From positions 1 through 27,111 of the forward strand of contig NZ_DASSKM010000011.1 in NCBI RefSeq assembly GCF_035690525.1: 27,111 nt of DNA, given 5' to 3'. Made by a program: the position numbers and the translations under genes. Below are positions 1 to 10,596 of this stretch, in pieces. Every line of letters starts with the position of its first letter. Position 1 is the first letter of the stretch. The notes beneath the pieces were generated by a model that was not told the origin of the DNA, searched no databases, and worked only from the letters and a program-made list of their open reading frames with translations. The DNA comes from Salinisphaera sp035690525. Lineage in GTDB: Bacteria; Pseudomonadota; Gammaproteobacteria; Nevskiales; Salinisphaeraceae.

Positions 1-2780
<2,780 letters not shown>

Positions 2781-2845
2781 ATAACGCTCAAGCGCTTTTG
2801 GCGCGGCGCGTGGCAGTGTTCGATTACGTTCTGATTGTACCCGTT

Positions 2846-2964
2846 TGCCTGGCGGCCATAGCGCGTGGGAACCACCCGACTCCATTCCGAACTCGGAAGT
2901 GAAACCACTCAGCGCCGATGGTAGTGTGGGGCCTCCCCATGCGAGAGTAGGTCACCGCCAGGCT
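2846..2964 (+). rRNA. rrf: 5S ribosomal RNA
   Basis: A 5S rRNA of about 119 nt starts 65 nt after the 23S end. The terminal helix is formed by TGCCTGGCGGCC at the 5' end and the complementary CCGCCAGGC at the 3' end. The conserved internal segments CCGAACTCGGAAGTGAAAC and GCGAGAGTAGGTC are present. No tRNA lies between 23S and 5S. The ends are fixed by the terminal helix to within one or two bases. Confidence 0.97.
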
Positions 2965-2971
2965 CTTACCC

Positions 2972-3002
2972 AAAGCCCCGACAACCCGTCGGGGCTTTTT
3001 TT
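2972..3002 (+). terminator. Rho-independent terminator of the rRNA operon
   Basis: A perfect 11-bp stem (AAAGCCCCGAC / GTCGGGGCTTT) with a 5-nt AACCC loop is followed by a run of T to position 3002. It sits 8 nt after 5S, exactly where rrn transcription should end. Confidence 0.95.
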
Positions 3003-3164
3003 ATGCGCGCTAATCACGAACCGCGGGCGCAACTGGGCATGCCGGCAAATCTGCGCCGTCGCAGTGAGACCCGCTTTCAACTGCCTTGACAGACAGCGTC
3101 GATTTGTTTAAGGCTCTAAGATGCTTGAGGTTTCAGCTAGCTCTAGCGGTGAAGCCTTTGAGCG

Positions 3165-3190
3165 TAGCCATAAAAAAACATAGCCATAAA
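3165..3190 (+). repeat. Short direct repeat TAGCCATAAA (two copies)
   Basis: TAGCCATAAA occurs at 3165-3174 and 3181-3190, 16 bp apart, in a locally A-rich leader just before the glycoside hydrolase gene. It could be an operator half-site pair or simple sequence drift. Only two copies are seen, so function is open. Confidence 0.4.
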
Positions 3191-3226
3191 GACTGGCAAA
3201 AAAATATTAAGGGAGGATGGCGAAAA

Positions 3227-5278
3227 ATGAGAGTAAACGACCGCGCGAAAATCGCATGCCGCTGGCTGGTCGGGGGGCTCGGAATGACGGCTGTCATCCT
3301 GCTCGGCGCCTGTAATGATTCGGATGACACCGACGTCACGATTGATGACGGCCAGAGTTCGATATGGCCGGCGTTGAAGGCAGAACCGCCCTCGCCGGAC
3401 GGAGTCAACATGGAATCGAGAATCGCCGATATGGTTGATTCCATGACTCTTGAGGAAAAAGTGGGTCAGATGACGCAGCCCCAGATCGATGCGATCACGC
3501 CTGCACAAGTCAAGCAATACAATATCGGCACGGTTTTGAGCGGTGGCGGTACCTGGCCCGGCAGCTATAACGGCGATGGGGATAAGCATGCCCCGGTCTC
3601 GGCTTGGGTCAACCTGGCCAATGAGCTGTTCAACGCCTCGCTGGAAAGTAGTAGCGGTATCCCGCTTATATGGGGGATCGATGCCGTGCACGGAAACAAC
3701 AACGTGTATGGTGCCACGATCTTCCCGCATCATATAGCCCTCGGGGCGACCCGCGACGAAGATCTCGTGAAGTCGATCGCGCAGGCCACCGCGGAGGAAG
3801 TCGCCGTGACAGGCCTGGACTGGGCTTTTGCGCCCACGGTTGCCGTCGTTCGTAATATCCGCTGGGGACGCACCTACGAATCCTATTCCCAGAACCCGGA
3901 GCTGGTAGCAAAGCTGACGGATGATGCGGTCGAGGGGCTGCAAGGCACCCTGACCAAGGACGACACCGTTATCGCGACCGCGAAGCACTATATCGGCGAT
4001 GGCGGAACGACGAATGGCAATGACCAGGGTAATACCCAGATCAGCGAGGAACGGTTGGCCGAAATCCACGGCCCCCCTTATTTCTCGGCGATCAAGGCCG
4101 GCGTGCAGGCGGTCATGGTCAGTTTCAATAGTTGGAACGGGCAAAAAATGAGTGCGCAAAAGCACTTAATTACCGACGTGTTGAAAAACAAGCTCGGATT
4201 CGATGGCTTGGTCGTTTCCGATTACAACGCGATCGGGCAGGTCGAGGGCTGCACGAACAGCAGCTGCGCCAAGGCGGTCAATGCCGGTATCGACGTCTTC
4301 ATGGTGCCCTACGAATGGCAAGACTTCATCGCCAGCACCGTGCAACAGGTCAAGGACGGCGTCATACCCATGTCGCGGATCAACGATGCGGTATCGCGGA
4401 TTTTGCGGGTGAAGATCCGGGCTGGCGTGTTTGACGCCGCACCGCCGGCGCAGCGGCCGCTCGCCGGAAAGACCGACTTGTTGGGCTCGAAGGAGCATCT
4501 GGCGCTGGCCCGCAAGGCAGTGCGCGAATCGCTGGTGTTGTTGAAGAATCGAAATAATGTTCTGCCTCTCGATTCCGAGGCCCAAGTGCTCGTGGCCGGT
4601 AAGTCATCCGACAGCATGAAGCGTCAGGCCGGTGGCTGGACATCGAGTTGGCAGGGAACGGACAACACCGATGAGGACCTCCCGGTCGGCCATACAATCT
4701 GGGAAGGGATTCAGGCCCAGGCTCCCAATGCGCGCTTGGACACCGACGGTTCGAGCGTCGACGCGAGTACGGACAAGGTTGCGATCGTGGTCGTCGGTGA
4801 GCCCCCCTACGCTGAGTTCATGGGCGATATCGCCGCAGACTCCCGCATCGGGAAAGCCGGCGCGGACACGCTGAGCTTTGCCGAGAGTTATCCGGAGCAG
4901 TTTGCCGTAGTCAAGCGGATTCACGACGCGGGCATTCCGGTGGTGACGGTTCTGGTGTCGGGCCGGCCGCTCTATACGAATGCATTGCTGAACCTGTCCG
5001 ATGCGTTCGTAGCCGCGTGGTTGCCCGGCAGCGCCGGCGCCGGTGTTGCCGATGTGCTGTTCCGCGATGACACCGGGGAAATTGCGTACGATTTCACCGG
5101 TAAGCTCCCTTTCAGTTGGCCCAACGGACCGTGTATGGCCGATATCGATGCCGAGGATTACGACCCGCTCTTCGAGTTCGGCTACGGTCTGCGCTATGGT
5201 CAGGCCAGCGCGGTCGGAAACAATCTGCCGGTAACGAAACGAGAGAAAGCCTGTAAAACCGTAATGCAAGCCGGTTGA
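3227..5278 (+). CDS. Family 3 glycoside hydrolase, lipoprotein (exo-beta-glucosidase type)
   Basis: The 683-residue protein is predicted to remove terminal beta-linked glucose from glucans or cello-oligosaccharides at the cell envelope. It starts with a lipoprotein signal ending in LLGAC, with lipidated Cys29 followed by Asn, which favours outer-membrane sorting. The GH3 barrel carries KHYIGDGGT and the nucleophile in VVSDYNAIG (Asp332). The second domain has GEPPYAEFMGD (about 525-534), where the acid/base Glu of barley ExoI-like enzymes is expected. The C-terminus has the usual LPFSWP and FGYGLRYG segments. I chose the ATG at 3227 because GGGAGG lies 10 nt upstream and the signal peptide begins there; the frame is open further upstream without a plausible leader. 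The gene stands alone, has no sugar transporter beside it, and looks less GC-rich than its neighbours. Exact substrate cannot be told from sequence. Confidence 0.93.
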   Translation: MRVNDRAKIACRWLVGGLGMTAVILLGACNDSDDTDVTIDDGQSSIWPALKAEPPSPDGVNMESRIADMVDSMTLEEKVGQMTQPQIDAITPAQVKQYNIGTVLSGGGTWPGSYNGDGDKHAPVSAWVNLANELFNASLESSSGIPLIWGIDAVHGNNNVYGATIFPHHIALGATRDEDLVKSIAQATAEEVAVTGLDWAFAPTVAVVRNIRWGRTYESYSQNPELVAKLTDDAVEGLQGTLTKDDTVIATAKHYIGDGGTTNGNDQGNTQISEERLAEIHGPPYFSAIKAGVQAVMVSFNSWNGQKMSAQKHLITDVLKNKLGFDGLVVSDYNAIGQVEGCTNSSCAKAVNAGIDVFMVPYEWQDFIASTVQQVKDGVIPMSRINDAVSRILRVKIRAGVFDAAPPAQRPLAGKTDLLGSKEHLALARKAVRESLVLLKNRNNVLPLDSEAQVLVAGKSSDSMKRQAGGWTSSWQGTDNTDEDLPVGHTIWEGIQAQAPNARLDTDGSSVDASTDKVAIVVVGEPPYAEFMGDIAADSRIGKAGADTLSFAESYPEQFAVVKRIHDAGIPVVTVLVSGRPLYTNALLNLSDAFVAAWLPGSAGAGVADVLFRDDTGEIAYDFTGKLPFSWPNGPCMADIDAEDYDPLFEFGYGLRYGQASAVGNNLPVTKREKACKTVMQAG

Positions 5279-5342
5279 GAAAACGGTGGCGCCACTCGGG
5301 TACGAATGGCCCCACCATCCAACGAAAAACCGGTGACATGAC

Positions 5343-5370
5343 AGCCCGGCCGTCTGAAGCGGCCGGGCTT
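5343..5370 (+). terminator. Hairpin after the glycoside hydrolase, probable terminator
   Basis: A perfect 10-bp stem (AGCCCGGCCG / CGGCCGGGCT) with a 7-nt loop lies 64 nt after the GH3 stop. The following T run is only two bases, so it may be a weak or Rho-assisted terminator. Confidence 0.6.
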
Positions 5371-5499
5371 CCTGACATCCACATACAGTCGGTCGTCACG
5401 CGTCTCCTAGCTATGGCGACGCACCGACCGGCACCGCGAATCCATGGCTCGTACTGCGCTGGATATGGCGCTCTCGCCGCAAGTTCGGCGTCACCTTCG

Positions 5500-5755
5500 G
5501 TCTGCTATCAAGCCGGCCACTTGGTTTCGCCGGTGAGCCGATCGGCCGATTCAACGCTTACGACGCCCGCACCGGCAAGCTCCTCTGGCAATTCCAGACC
5601 GGCAGCGGCATCCACAGCAATCCGATCACCTACAGCGTCGACGGCAAGCAGTGTATCGCGGTCGCCTCCGGCTGGGGCGGCTGGGTGAGGGGGTTCTTCG
5701 CCCCGACCTGTACGGCGCCAGCCGGGGGCGCCTCGATGTCACATGGGTGTCATAA
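5500..5755 (+). pseudogene. Remnant of a PQQ-dependent alcohol dehydrogenase (C-terminus)
   Basis: No intact gene is present, but in the frame from 5532 the DNA encodes GEPIGRFNAYDARTGKLLWQ, followed by FQTGSGIHSNPITY, VDGKQ and VASGWGGW. This is the hallmark C-terminal propeller region of quinoprotein methanol/ethanol dehydrogenases. Two frame breaks are visible. Upstream, AGHLV is read one frame off and joins FAGEP if one T is restored near 5526. Downstream, FFAP joins DLYGASRGRLDVTWVS and a TAA stop at 5753-5755 if one base is restored near 5703. The rest of the enzyme (some 500 residues) is absent. The family assignment comes from recalled motifs; the upstream edge is uncertain. The decayed tail now overlaps the Pho box of the phosphate operon. 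Confidence 0.82.
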
Positions 5756-5769
5756 TTCGCGCCTATCGT
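5736..5769 (+). promoter_or_regulatory. Pho box and -10 element of the pst operon
   Basis: Two 7-bp direct repeats, ATGTCAC (5736-5742) and GTGTCAT (5747-5753), are separated by 4 bp. This reproduces the 18-bp Pho box architecture (consensus repeat CTGTCAT with 11-bp periodicity) bound by phosphorylated PhoB. TATCGT at 5764-5769 follows after 10 bp, the distance at which the -10 hexamer sits in known Pho promoters where the Pho box replaces the -35. The pstS start is 65 bp further on. Phosphate starvation is therefore the expected inducer; phoB/phoR themselves are not in the window. Confidence 0.85.
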
Positions 5770-5834
5770 AAGGACTCCGGCGGGATCGACCACAGAGCCG
5801 CCCGTGATGCCGATACACGTGAAAGGAGAATCCT

Positions 5835-6896
5835 GTGCGATTGAAGAATTCCAGTAGAACGTGGGTTGCGGCCGTCGCTGCGTTATCGATTTGGGGGCCG
5901 GCCCACGCGGCCGTTGATCAGATCACCGGCGCCGGCGCGACGTTCCCTTATCCGCTTTACTCGAAGTGGGCGCAGGCCTACCGGGACAAGACCGGCGTGC
6001 GGCTCAACTACCAGGCTATCGGCTCCGGTGGCGGTATCAAGCAGATCGAGGCCAAGACCGTCGACTTCGGCGCCTCCGATGCACCGCTCAAGAAAGACGA
6101 ACTCGATAAGTACGGGCTGATCCAGTTTCCGATGGTGATGGGCGGCGTGGTGCCGGTGGTGCATGTCGAGGGCATCGAGCCCGGCCAGCTCAGGCTCGAC
6201 GGCGAGACTTTCGCCAAGATCTATATGGGCAAGATTACCCAATGGAACGATCCGGCAATCCAGAAACTCAACCCGGACCTCGATCTGCCGGACCAGCAGA
6301 TTACCGTCGTGCACCGCTCGGACGGCTCCGGTACGACCTGGATTTTCACCAGCTATCTGTCCAAGATCAGCGATGCCTGGAAAAACGGTCCGGGCCATGC
6401 CAAGGCCGTCGCCTGGCCGACCGGCGTTGGCGGCAAGGGCAATCAGGGCGTGGCGTCCTACGTCGAGCGCATCGACGGCTCGATCGGCTACGTGGAATAC
6501 GCCTATGCGCTGCAAAACAAAATGACTTATGTGGCGCTGCGGAACAAGGCCGGCAATTTCGTGCAGCCGACCTCGGCCAATTTCCAGGCTGCGGCGGCCA
6601 ACGCCGACTGGCAGAACGCACCGGGCTTTTACGAGGTGCTGACCGCCCAGCCGGGCGCCAAGAGCTGGCCGATTACCGGCGCGAGCTTCATTCTGATGTA
6701 CAAAAACCCGGCCAAGCCGCAAGTTGCGCAGGCCGCGCTCAAGTTTTTCGACTGGTCCTACAACAACGGCGACCAAATGGCGAAAAGCCTTGACTACGTG
6801 CCGATGCCGGATAACGTGGTCAAGCTGGTCGAGCGGAAATGGCATGCCGCGATGCAGGGCGTCAGCGGTGCGCCGCTCTGGCCGCCGGAGCAGTAG
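5835..6896 (+). CDS. pstS: Phosphate ABC transporter, periplasmic phosphate-binding protein PstS
   Basis: This 353-residue periplasmic protein captures inorganic phosphate and delivers it to the PstCA channel. A Sec signal peptide ends at about AHA-AV (residues 24-26). The phosphate-contacting loops are recognisable: GAGATFPYPLY after the signal, GSGGGIKQI, the FGASDAPL strand and HRSDGSGTTW. The start is GTG at 5835 with AAAGGAG a few bases upstream. Length and motifs fit E. coli-type PstS. It is the first gene of the operon, directly downstream of a Pho box, and is followed by a hairpin that separates it from pstC. Confidence 0.97.
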   Translation: MRLKNSSRTWVAAVAALSIWGPAHAAVDQITGAGATFPYPLYSKWAQAYRDKTGVRLNYQAIGSGGGIKQIEAKTVDFGASDAPLKKDELDKYGLIQFPMVMGGVVPVVHVEGIEPGQLRLDGETFAKIYMGKITQWNDPAIQKLNPDLDLPDQQITVVHRSDGSGTTWIFTSYLSKISDAWKNGPGHAKAVAWPTGVGGKGNQGVASYVERIDGSIGYVEYAYALQNKMTYVALRNKAGNFVQPTSANFQAAAANADWQNAPGFYEVLTAQPGAKSWPITGASFILMYKNPAKPQVAQAALKFFDWSYNNGDQMAKSLDYVPMPDNVVKLVERKWHAAMQGVSGAPLWPPEQ

Positions 6897-6951
6897 TGGC
6901 TGCGCCGACGCTTTGTAATCGCCCGGTATTACAGTACCGATCCACGGGCGG

Positions 6952-6976
6952 CGGCCGGCTTCTAGCCGGCCGTTTT
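6952..6976 (+). terminator. Hairpin between pstS and pstC (attenuating terminator or RNA stabiliser)
   Basis: A perfect 9-bp GC-rich stem (CGGCCGGCT / AGCCGGCCG) with a TCT loop is followed by TTTT. It lies 55 nt after the pstS stop and 50 nt before pstC. Such a site typically lowers downstream transcription so that the binding protein exceeds the membrane subunits. No separate Pho box is visible before pstC. Confidence 0.8.
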
Positions 6977-7026
6977 CATGACATGATCCGCGCTACCGGT
7001 ATTCGGCATCCCAGGGGAAGATCCAG

Positions 7027-8013
7027 GTGAGCGAGATGACAGCCGCGCAAGCGGGCCGCGCGCTGGCCGCTGAACGGCGCCCGAGCGGCGCCCTGGGCGA
7101 CCGGATTTTTCACGGCGTGACCGCGGTTTCCGCGCTGATCGTGCTCGCGCTGATCGGCGGCATCGCGATTTCCTTGTTGATCGGCGCCTGGCCGGCGTTG
7201 GAAAAATTCGGCTTCGCTTTTCTGACCAGCACGCAGTGGAATCCGGTCACCGACGAATACGGCGCGCTGGTGGCGATTTTCGGCACGCTCGTGACCTCGG
7301 CGCTGGCCATGCTGATCGCGGTGCCGGTGAGTTTCGGTATCGCCCTGTTCGTGACCGAACTGGCGCCGCTCTGGCTACGGCGGCCGGTAAGCACGGCGAT
7401 CGAGTTGCTGGCGGCGATCCCCAGCATTATCTACGGCATGTGGGGGCTGTTCGTGCTTGCGCCTGTTCTGGCCGAATATGTTCAACCCTGGCTGCTCGAC
7501 ACGTTTGGCGAGGTGCCGCTGATCGGGCTGATCATCGCTGGTCCGCCGATCGGTATCGGCGTGTTCACGGCCGGGATGATTCTGGCGATTATGGTGATTC
7601 CGTTCATCACCGCGGTTATGCGCGATACCTTCGAAGTCGTGCCGCCGGTGCTGAAGGAGTCATCCTATGCGCTGGGGGCCACGACCTGGGAAGTGGTGCG
7701 CAGCGTGGTGCTGCCGTATACCAAAACCGGCGTGATCGGCGGCATCATGCTGGGGCTGGGCCGGGCGCTGGGCGAGACCATGGCGGTGACCTTCGTGATC
7801 GGCAATGCACACAGCATCCATGCCGGGCTGTTTTATCCGGGCAATAGCATTTCGGCGGCGCTGGCCAACGAATTCACCGAAGCCGCCGGCGGCCTGTACA
7901 CCTCGGCGTTGATCGCACTCGGACTGGTTCTGTTCGTGATCACGCTGGTCGTGCTGGTGCTGGCGCGGCTGCTTTTGCTGCGGCTTTCCGCGCGACAAGG
8001 ACAACGGCCATGA
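7027..8013 (+). CDS. pstC: Phosphate ABC transporter permease PstC
   Basis: The 328-residue inner-membrane protein forms half of the phosphate channel with PstA. After a short cytosolic N-terminus there are about six hydrophobic spans, the first near residues 35-60. The permease coupling loop is seen in LKESSYALGATTWEVVRSV and the ALGETMAVTFVIGN segment is typical of PstC. The chosen start is GTG 7027, preceded by AGGGGAAG; an in-frame ATG at 7036 is the alternative. Its end overlaps the pstA start by 4 bp (ATGA), implying coupled translation of the two channel halves. Confidence 0.96.
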   Translation: MSEMTAAQAGRALAAERRPSGALGDRIFHGVTAVSALIVLALIGGIAISLLIGAWPALEKFGFAFLTSTQWNPVTDEYGALVAIFGTLVTSALAMLIAVPVSFGIALFVTELAPLWLRRPVSTAIELLAAIPSIIYGMWGLFVLAPVLAEYVQPWLLDTFGEVPLIGLIIAGPPIGIGVFTAGMILAIMVIPFITAVMRDTFEVVPPVLKESSYALGATTWEVVRSVVLPYTKTGVIGGIMLGLGRALGETMAVTFVIGNAHSIHAGLFYPGNSISAALANEFTEAAGGLYTSALIALGLVLFVITLVVLVLARLLLLRLSARQGQRP

Positions 8014-8843
8014 ATCTGTATCGGCGACGCAAGCTCGTCAACCGCTTCAACATGACGGCGGCTGTAGCCACCACGCTGTTCGGCCTGTTCTGGCTGGCTT
8101 GGCTGTTATGGACGTTGATCGGGCACGGCATCGGCTATATCGACTGGTCCGTGTTCACCCAGCCGACGCCCCCGCCGGGCGGGTCGGGCGGGCTGTCCAA
8201 TGCGATTGTGGGCAGCCTGATCGTCACCGCGGTGGGGACCCTGATCGGCGCGCCGATCGGCATTCTGGCCGGCACATATCTGGCCGAATACGGGCGCGGC
8301 CATAAAATCGGCGCGTTGGTGCGGTTTTTCAACGATGTGCTGTTGTCGGCGCCCTCGATCATCCTCGGCCTGTTTGTGTACGAGATTATCGTGGTGTCCA
8401 TGGGACATTTTTCGGCGCTGGCCGGCGGCATCGCGCTGTCGCTGATCGTGATTCCGCTCAACGTGCGCATCACCGAGAACATGATGGCCTTGGTGCCGGA
8501 CACGTTACGCGAAGCCGCCGCGGCGCTCGGCATTCCGCGCTGGAAGATCATCACCCGGATCGTCTACCGGGCGGCCCTCTCGGGCATTGTGACCGGCATC
8601 ATCCTGGGCGTTGCCCGGATCGCCGGCGAAACCGCGCCGCTGCTGTTCACCGCGCTCAACAACAATTTCTTCAGCACGGACCTGCTCCAGCCGATCGCGA
8701 ACCTGCCCATCATGATCTTCCAGTTCGCGCTCAGCCCCTATGAGGACTGGCATCATCTGGCTTGGGTCGGCGCGTTTCTCATTACCTTCGCAATCTTGGC
8801 GCTCAATATTCTGGTGCGGCTCGTACTCCGCCCGAACAAGTAG
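8010..8843 (+). CDS. pstA: Phosphate ABC transporter permease PstA
   Basis: This 277-residue inner-membrane protein pairs with PstC. It has about six hydrophobic segments, the first at residues 15-38. The coupling-loop sequence LREAAAALGIPRWKIITRIV and the ARIAGETAPLLFTA segment are characteristic of PstA. The start codon lies inside the pstC stop (ATGA), and pstB begins 12 bp after its stop. Confidence 0.96.
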   Translation: MNLYRRRKLVNRFNMTAAVATTLFGLFWLAWLLWTLIGHGIGYIDWSVFTQPTPPPGGSGGLSNAIVGSLIVTAVGTLIGAPIGILAGTYLAEYGRGHKIGALVRFFNDVLLSAPSIILGLFVYEIIVVSMGHFSALAGGIALSLIVIPLNVRITENMMALVPDTLREAAAALGIPRWKIITRIVYRAALSGIVTGIILGVARIAGETAPLLFTALNNNFFSTDLLQPIANLPIMIFQFALSPYEDWHHLAWVGAFLITFAILALNILVRLVLRPNK

Positions 8844-8855
8844 GAGAACACTCAC

Positions 8856-9764
8856 ATGGCCAGTTCCTCGGCCGATTCGCTTTCCCCGGGCACGGCACCG
8901 TCGGTGACAGCGCGCAACACCTACGAGGCGGCCGATCGCCGTCAGACGCCACAACACGAGTCATCGCCGGCCGACGCGCGGAAGACTGCCGGCGTCGTGG
9001 CCAAGAACAACCCCTGTAAGGTCGCCGTGCGCGATCTCAACTTCCATTACGGGGATTTCCATGCGCTCAAGGATATTGACGTGGATATCGTCGACAAGGA
9101 AGTCACGGCTTTCATCGGCCCGTCGGGCTGCGGCAAGTCAACGCTGCTGCGCTGCTTCAATCGCATCTTCGAGCTGTATCCGGGCCATAAGGCTTCAGGC
9201 TCGATCGAGATGGACGGCATGAATTTGCTCGACCCCGGCGTGGATCTGAATAGGCTGCGCTCGAAGATCGGCATGGTGTTCCAGAAGCCCACGCCGTTTC
9301 CCATGAGCATTTACGACAACATCGCCTTCGGCGTGCGTCTGTACGAAAAGCTCAAGCGTCACGAGATGGACGAGCGCATCGAATGGTCGTTGCGCAAGGC
9401 CGCGTTGTGGGACGAGGTCAAGGACAAGCTCAGAGCCAACGGCAGTGCGCTCTCGGGCGGCCAGCAACAGCGGCTCTGCATCGCCCGCGCGGTGGCGGTC
9501 AAGCCCGAGGTGCTGCTGCTCGACGAACCGGCCTCGGCGCTGGATCCGGTCGCCACCCTCAAGATCGAGGAACTGGTCCACGAGCTACGCCGGGATTACA
9601 CGATCGTTATCGTGACCCACAACATGCAGCAGGCGGCGCGCGTGGCGGGCTATACGGCGTTTTTTCATCTCGGGGAGGTGGTCGAGTACGGGGACACCGA
9701 TTCGCTGTTCACCAATCCGCGCGAAAAGCGCACCGAAGACTACATCACCGGCCGTTACGGCTGA
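8856..9764 (+). CDS. pstB: Phosphate ABC transporter ATP-binding protein PstB
   Basis: The cytosolic ATPase energises phosphate import. Walker A is GPSGCGKST (88-96), followed by the PstB-specific LRCFNRIFELYPG region. The signature is LSGGQQQRLCIARAVAV, Walker B is VLLLDEP, and the switch His is in IVTHNMQQA. At 302 residues it is about 45 longer than E. coli PstB. The extra is a polar, probably disordered N-terminal stretch (residues 1-50) rich in Ser, Ala and Pro. The ATG at 8856 has AGGAG nearby, so the extension seems to be translated, although a start closer to the ABC domain cannot be excluded. Confidence 0.96.
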   Translation: MASSSADSLSPGTAPSVTARNTYEAADRRQTPQHESSPADARKTAGVVAKNNPCKVAVRDLNFHYGDFHALKDIDVDIVDKEVTAFIGPSGCGKSTLLRCFNRIFELYPGHKASGSIEMDGMNLLDPGVDLNRLRSKIGMVFQKPTPFPMSIYDNIAFGVRLYEKLKRHEMDERIEWSLRKAALWDEVKDKLRANGSALSGGQQQRLCIARAVAVKPEVLLLDEPASALDPVATLKIEELVHELRRDYTIVIVTHNMQQAARVAGYTAFFHLGEVVEYGDTDSLFTNPREKRTEDYITGRYG

Positions 9765-9796
9765 TCCGGACTACGCGCACGGGCGGCGAGGTCATT

Positions 9797-10543
9797 ATGG
9801 AACTGGACAAAATCGGCATCGAGAGACACACCTCCAAGCAGTTCGACGTCGAACTCGAGGACATACGCGAGCGCGTGCTGACCATGGGCGGGTTGGTCGA
9901 ACAGCAAATCGCGGGCGGCGTGAAAGCACTGGTCGACGGCGACGGCGGGCTGGGCGAGGAAGTCGCGCGCAGCGACTACAAAATCAACGCCATGGAAGTG
10001 GCGATCGACGAGGAATGCACGAAGATCCTGGCGCGGCGTCAGCCGCAGGCCGGCGATCTGCGTCTTATCCTGGCCATCGCCAAGACCATCACCGACCTCG
10101 AGCGTATCGGCGACGAGGCCGAAAAGATCGGGCGCATGGCCACGCAGCTCGCCGGGCAGGAACGTCCGACCAGCGCCTTCCGCCCGATCGAGGCCCTCGG
10201 CCGTCATGTCCGCGAAATGGTGCGCGACGCTCTGGATGCGTTTGCGCGCATGGATACGGAAGCCGCCCTCGCGGTGGCCCAGCACGACACCGAGGTCGAC
10301 CGCGAGTACGAGGGCGTCATGCGTCAGTGCATCACCTTCATGATGGAAGACCCGCGCACGATCCGGCACATGCTGGACGTGATGTGGGCGATCAAGGCGC
10401 TGGAGCGCATCGGCGATCACTCGACCAATATCGGCGAGTACGTGGTGTATTTCGTCGGTGGCCGCGATGTGCGCCACGTCGGCATGGAAGAACTGGAGAA
10501 GGAAGTCAGCCGCGGACAGCGCGGCGAGCGCGCCGGCGGATAG
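9797..10543 (+). CDS. phoU: Phosphate signalling protein PhoU
   Basis: This 248-residue, all-helical cytosolic protein links Pst transporter activity to the PhoR/PhoB two-component system and limits uptake. The opening HTSKQFDVELEDIRERVLTM is the classic PhoU N-terminus. Two repeats of the PhoU three-helix bundle are seen, each with the metal-binding E/D-rich segment (DLERIGDEAEKIG and ALERIGDHSTNIGEY). The frame is open for 138 codons upstream, but that part is a shadow of pstB; ATG 9797, with GAGG 5 nt upstream, is the start. It closes the pst operon 32 bp after pstB. Confidence 0.97.
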   Translation: MELDKIGIERHTSKQFDVELEDIRERVLTMGGLVEQQIAGGVKALVDGDGGLGEEVARSDYKINAMEVAIDEECTKILARRQPQAGDLRLILAIAKTITDLERIGDEAEKIGRMATQLAGQERPTSAFRPIEALGRHVREMVRDALDAFARMDTEAALAVAQHDTEVDREYEGVMRQCITFMMEDPRTIRHMLDVMWAIKALERIGDHSTNIGEYVVYFVGGRDVRHVGMEELEKEVSRGQRGERAGG

Positions 10544-10596
10544 CGAACGCTTCGGGGGCCCGGCTTTGGTACTATCTGCGCGGTCCAATTGCGTGG

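Noticed and set aside
2845..3111. 88-codon open frame on the + strand
   Set aside because: It covers 5S rRNA and its terminator, so it is not a gene.
3086..3114. Perfect TTGACA (3086-3091) as a -35 element for the glycoside hydrolase
   Set aside because: At 17 bp the -10 would be TAAGGC, a poor match, and no better hexamer lies at 16-18 bp; not enough to call a promoter.
5275..5688. 137-codon open frame after the glycoside hydrolase
   Set aside because: It is mostly the wrong frame of the quinoprotein remnant and has no start signal; the pseudogene explains the sequence.
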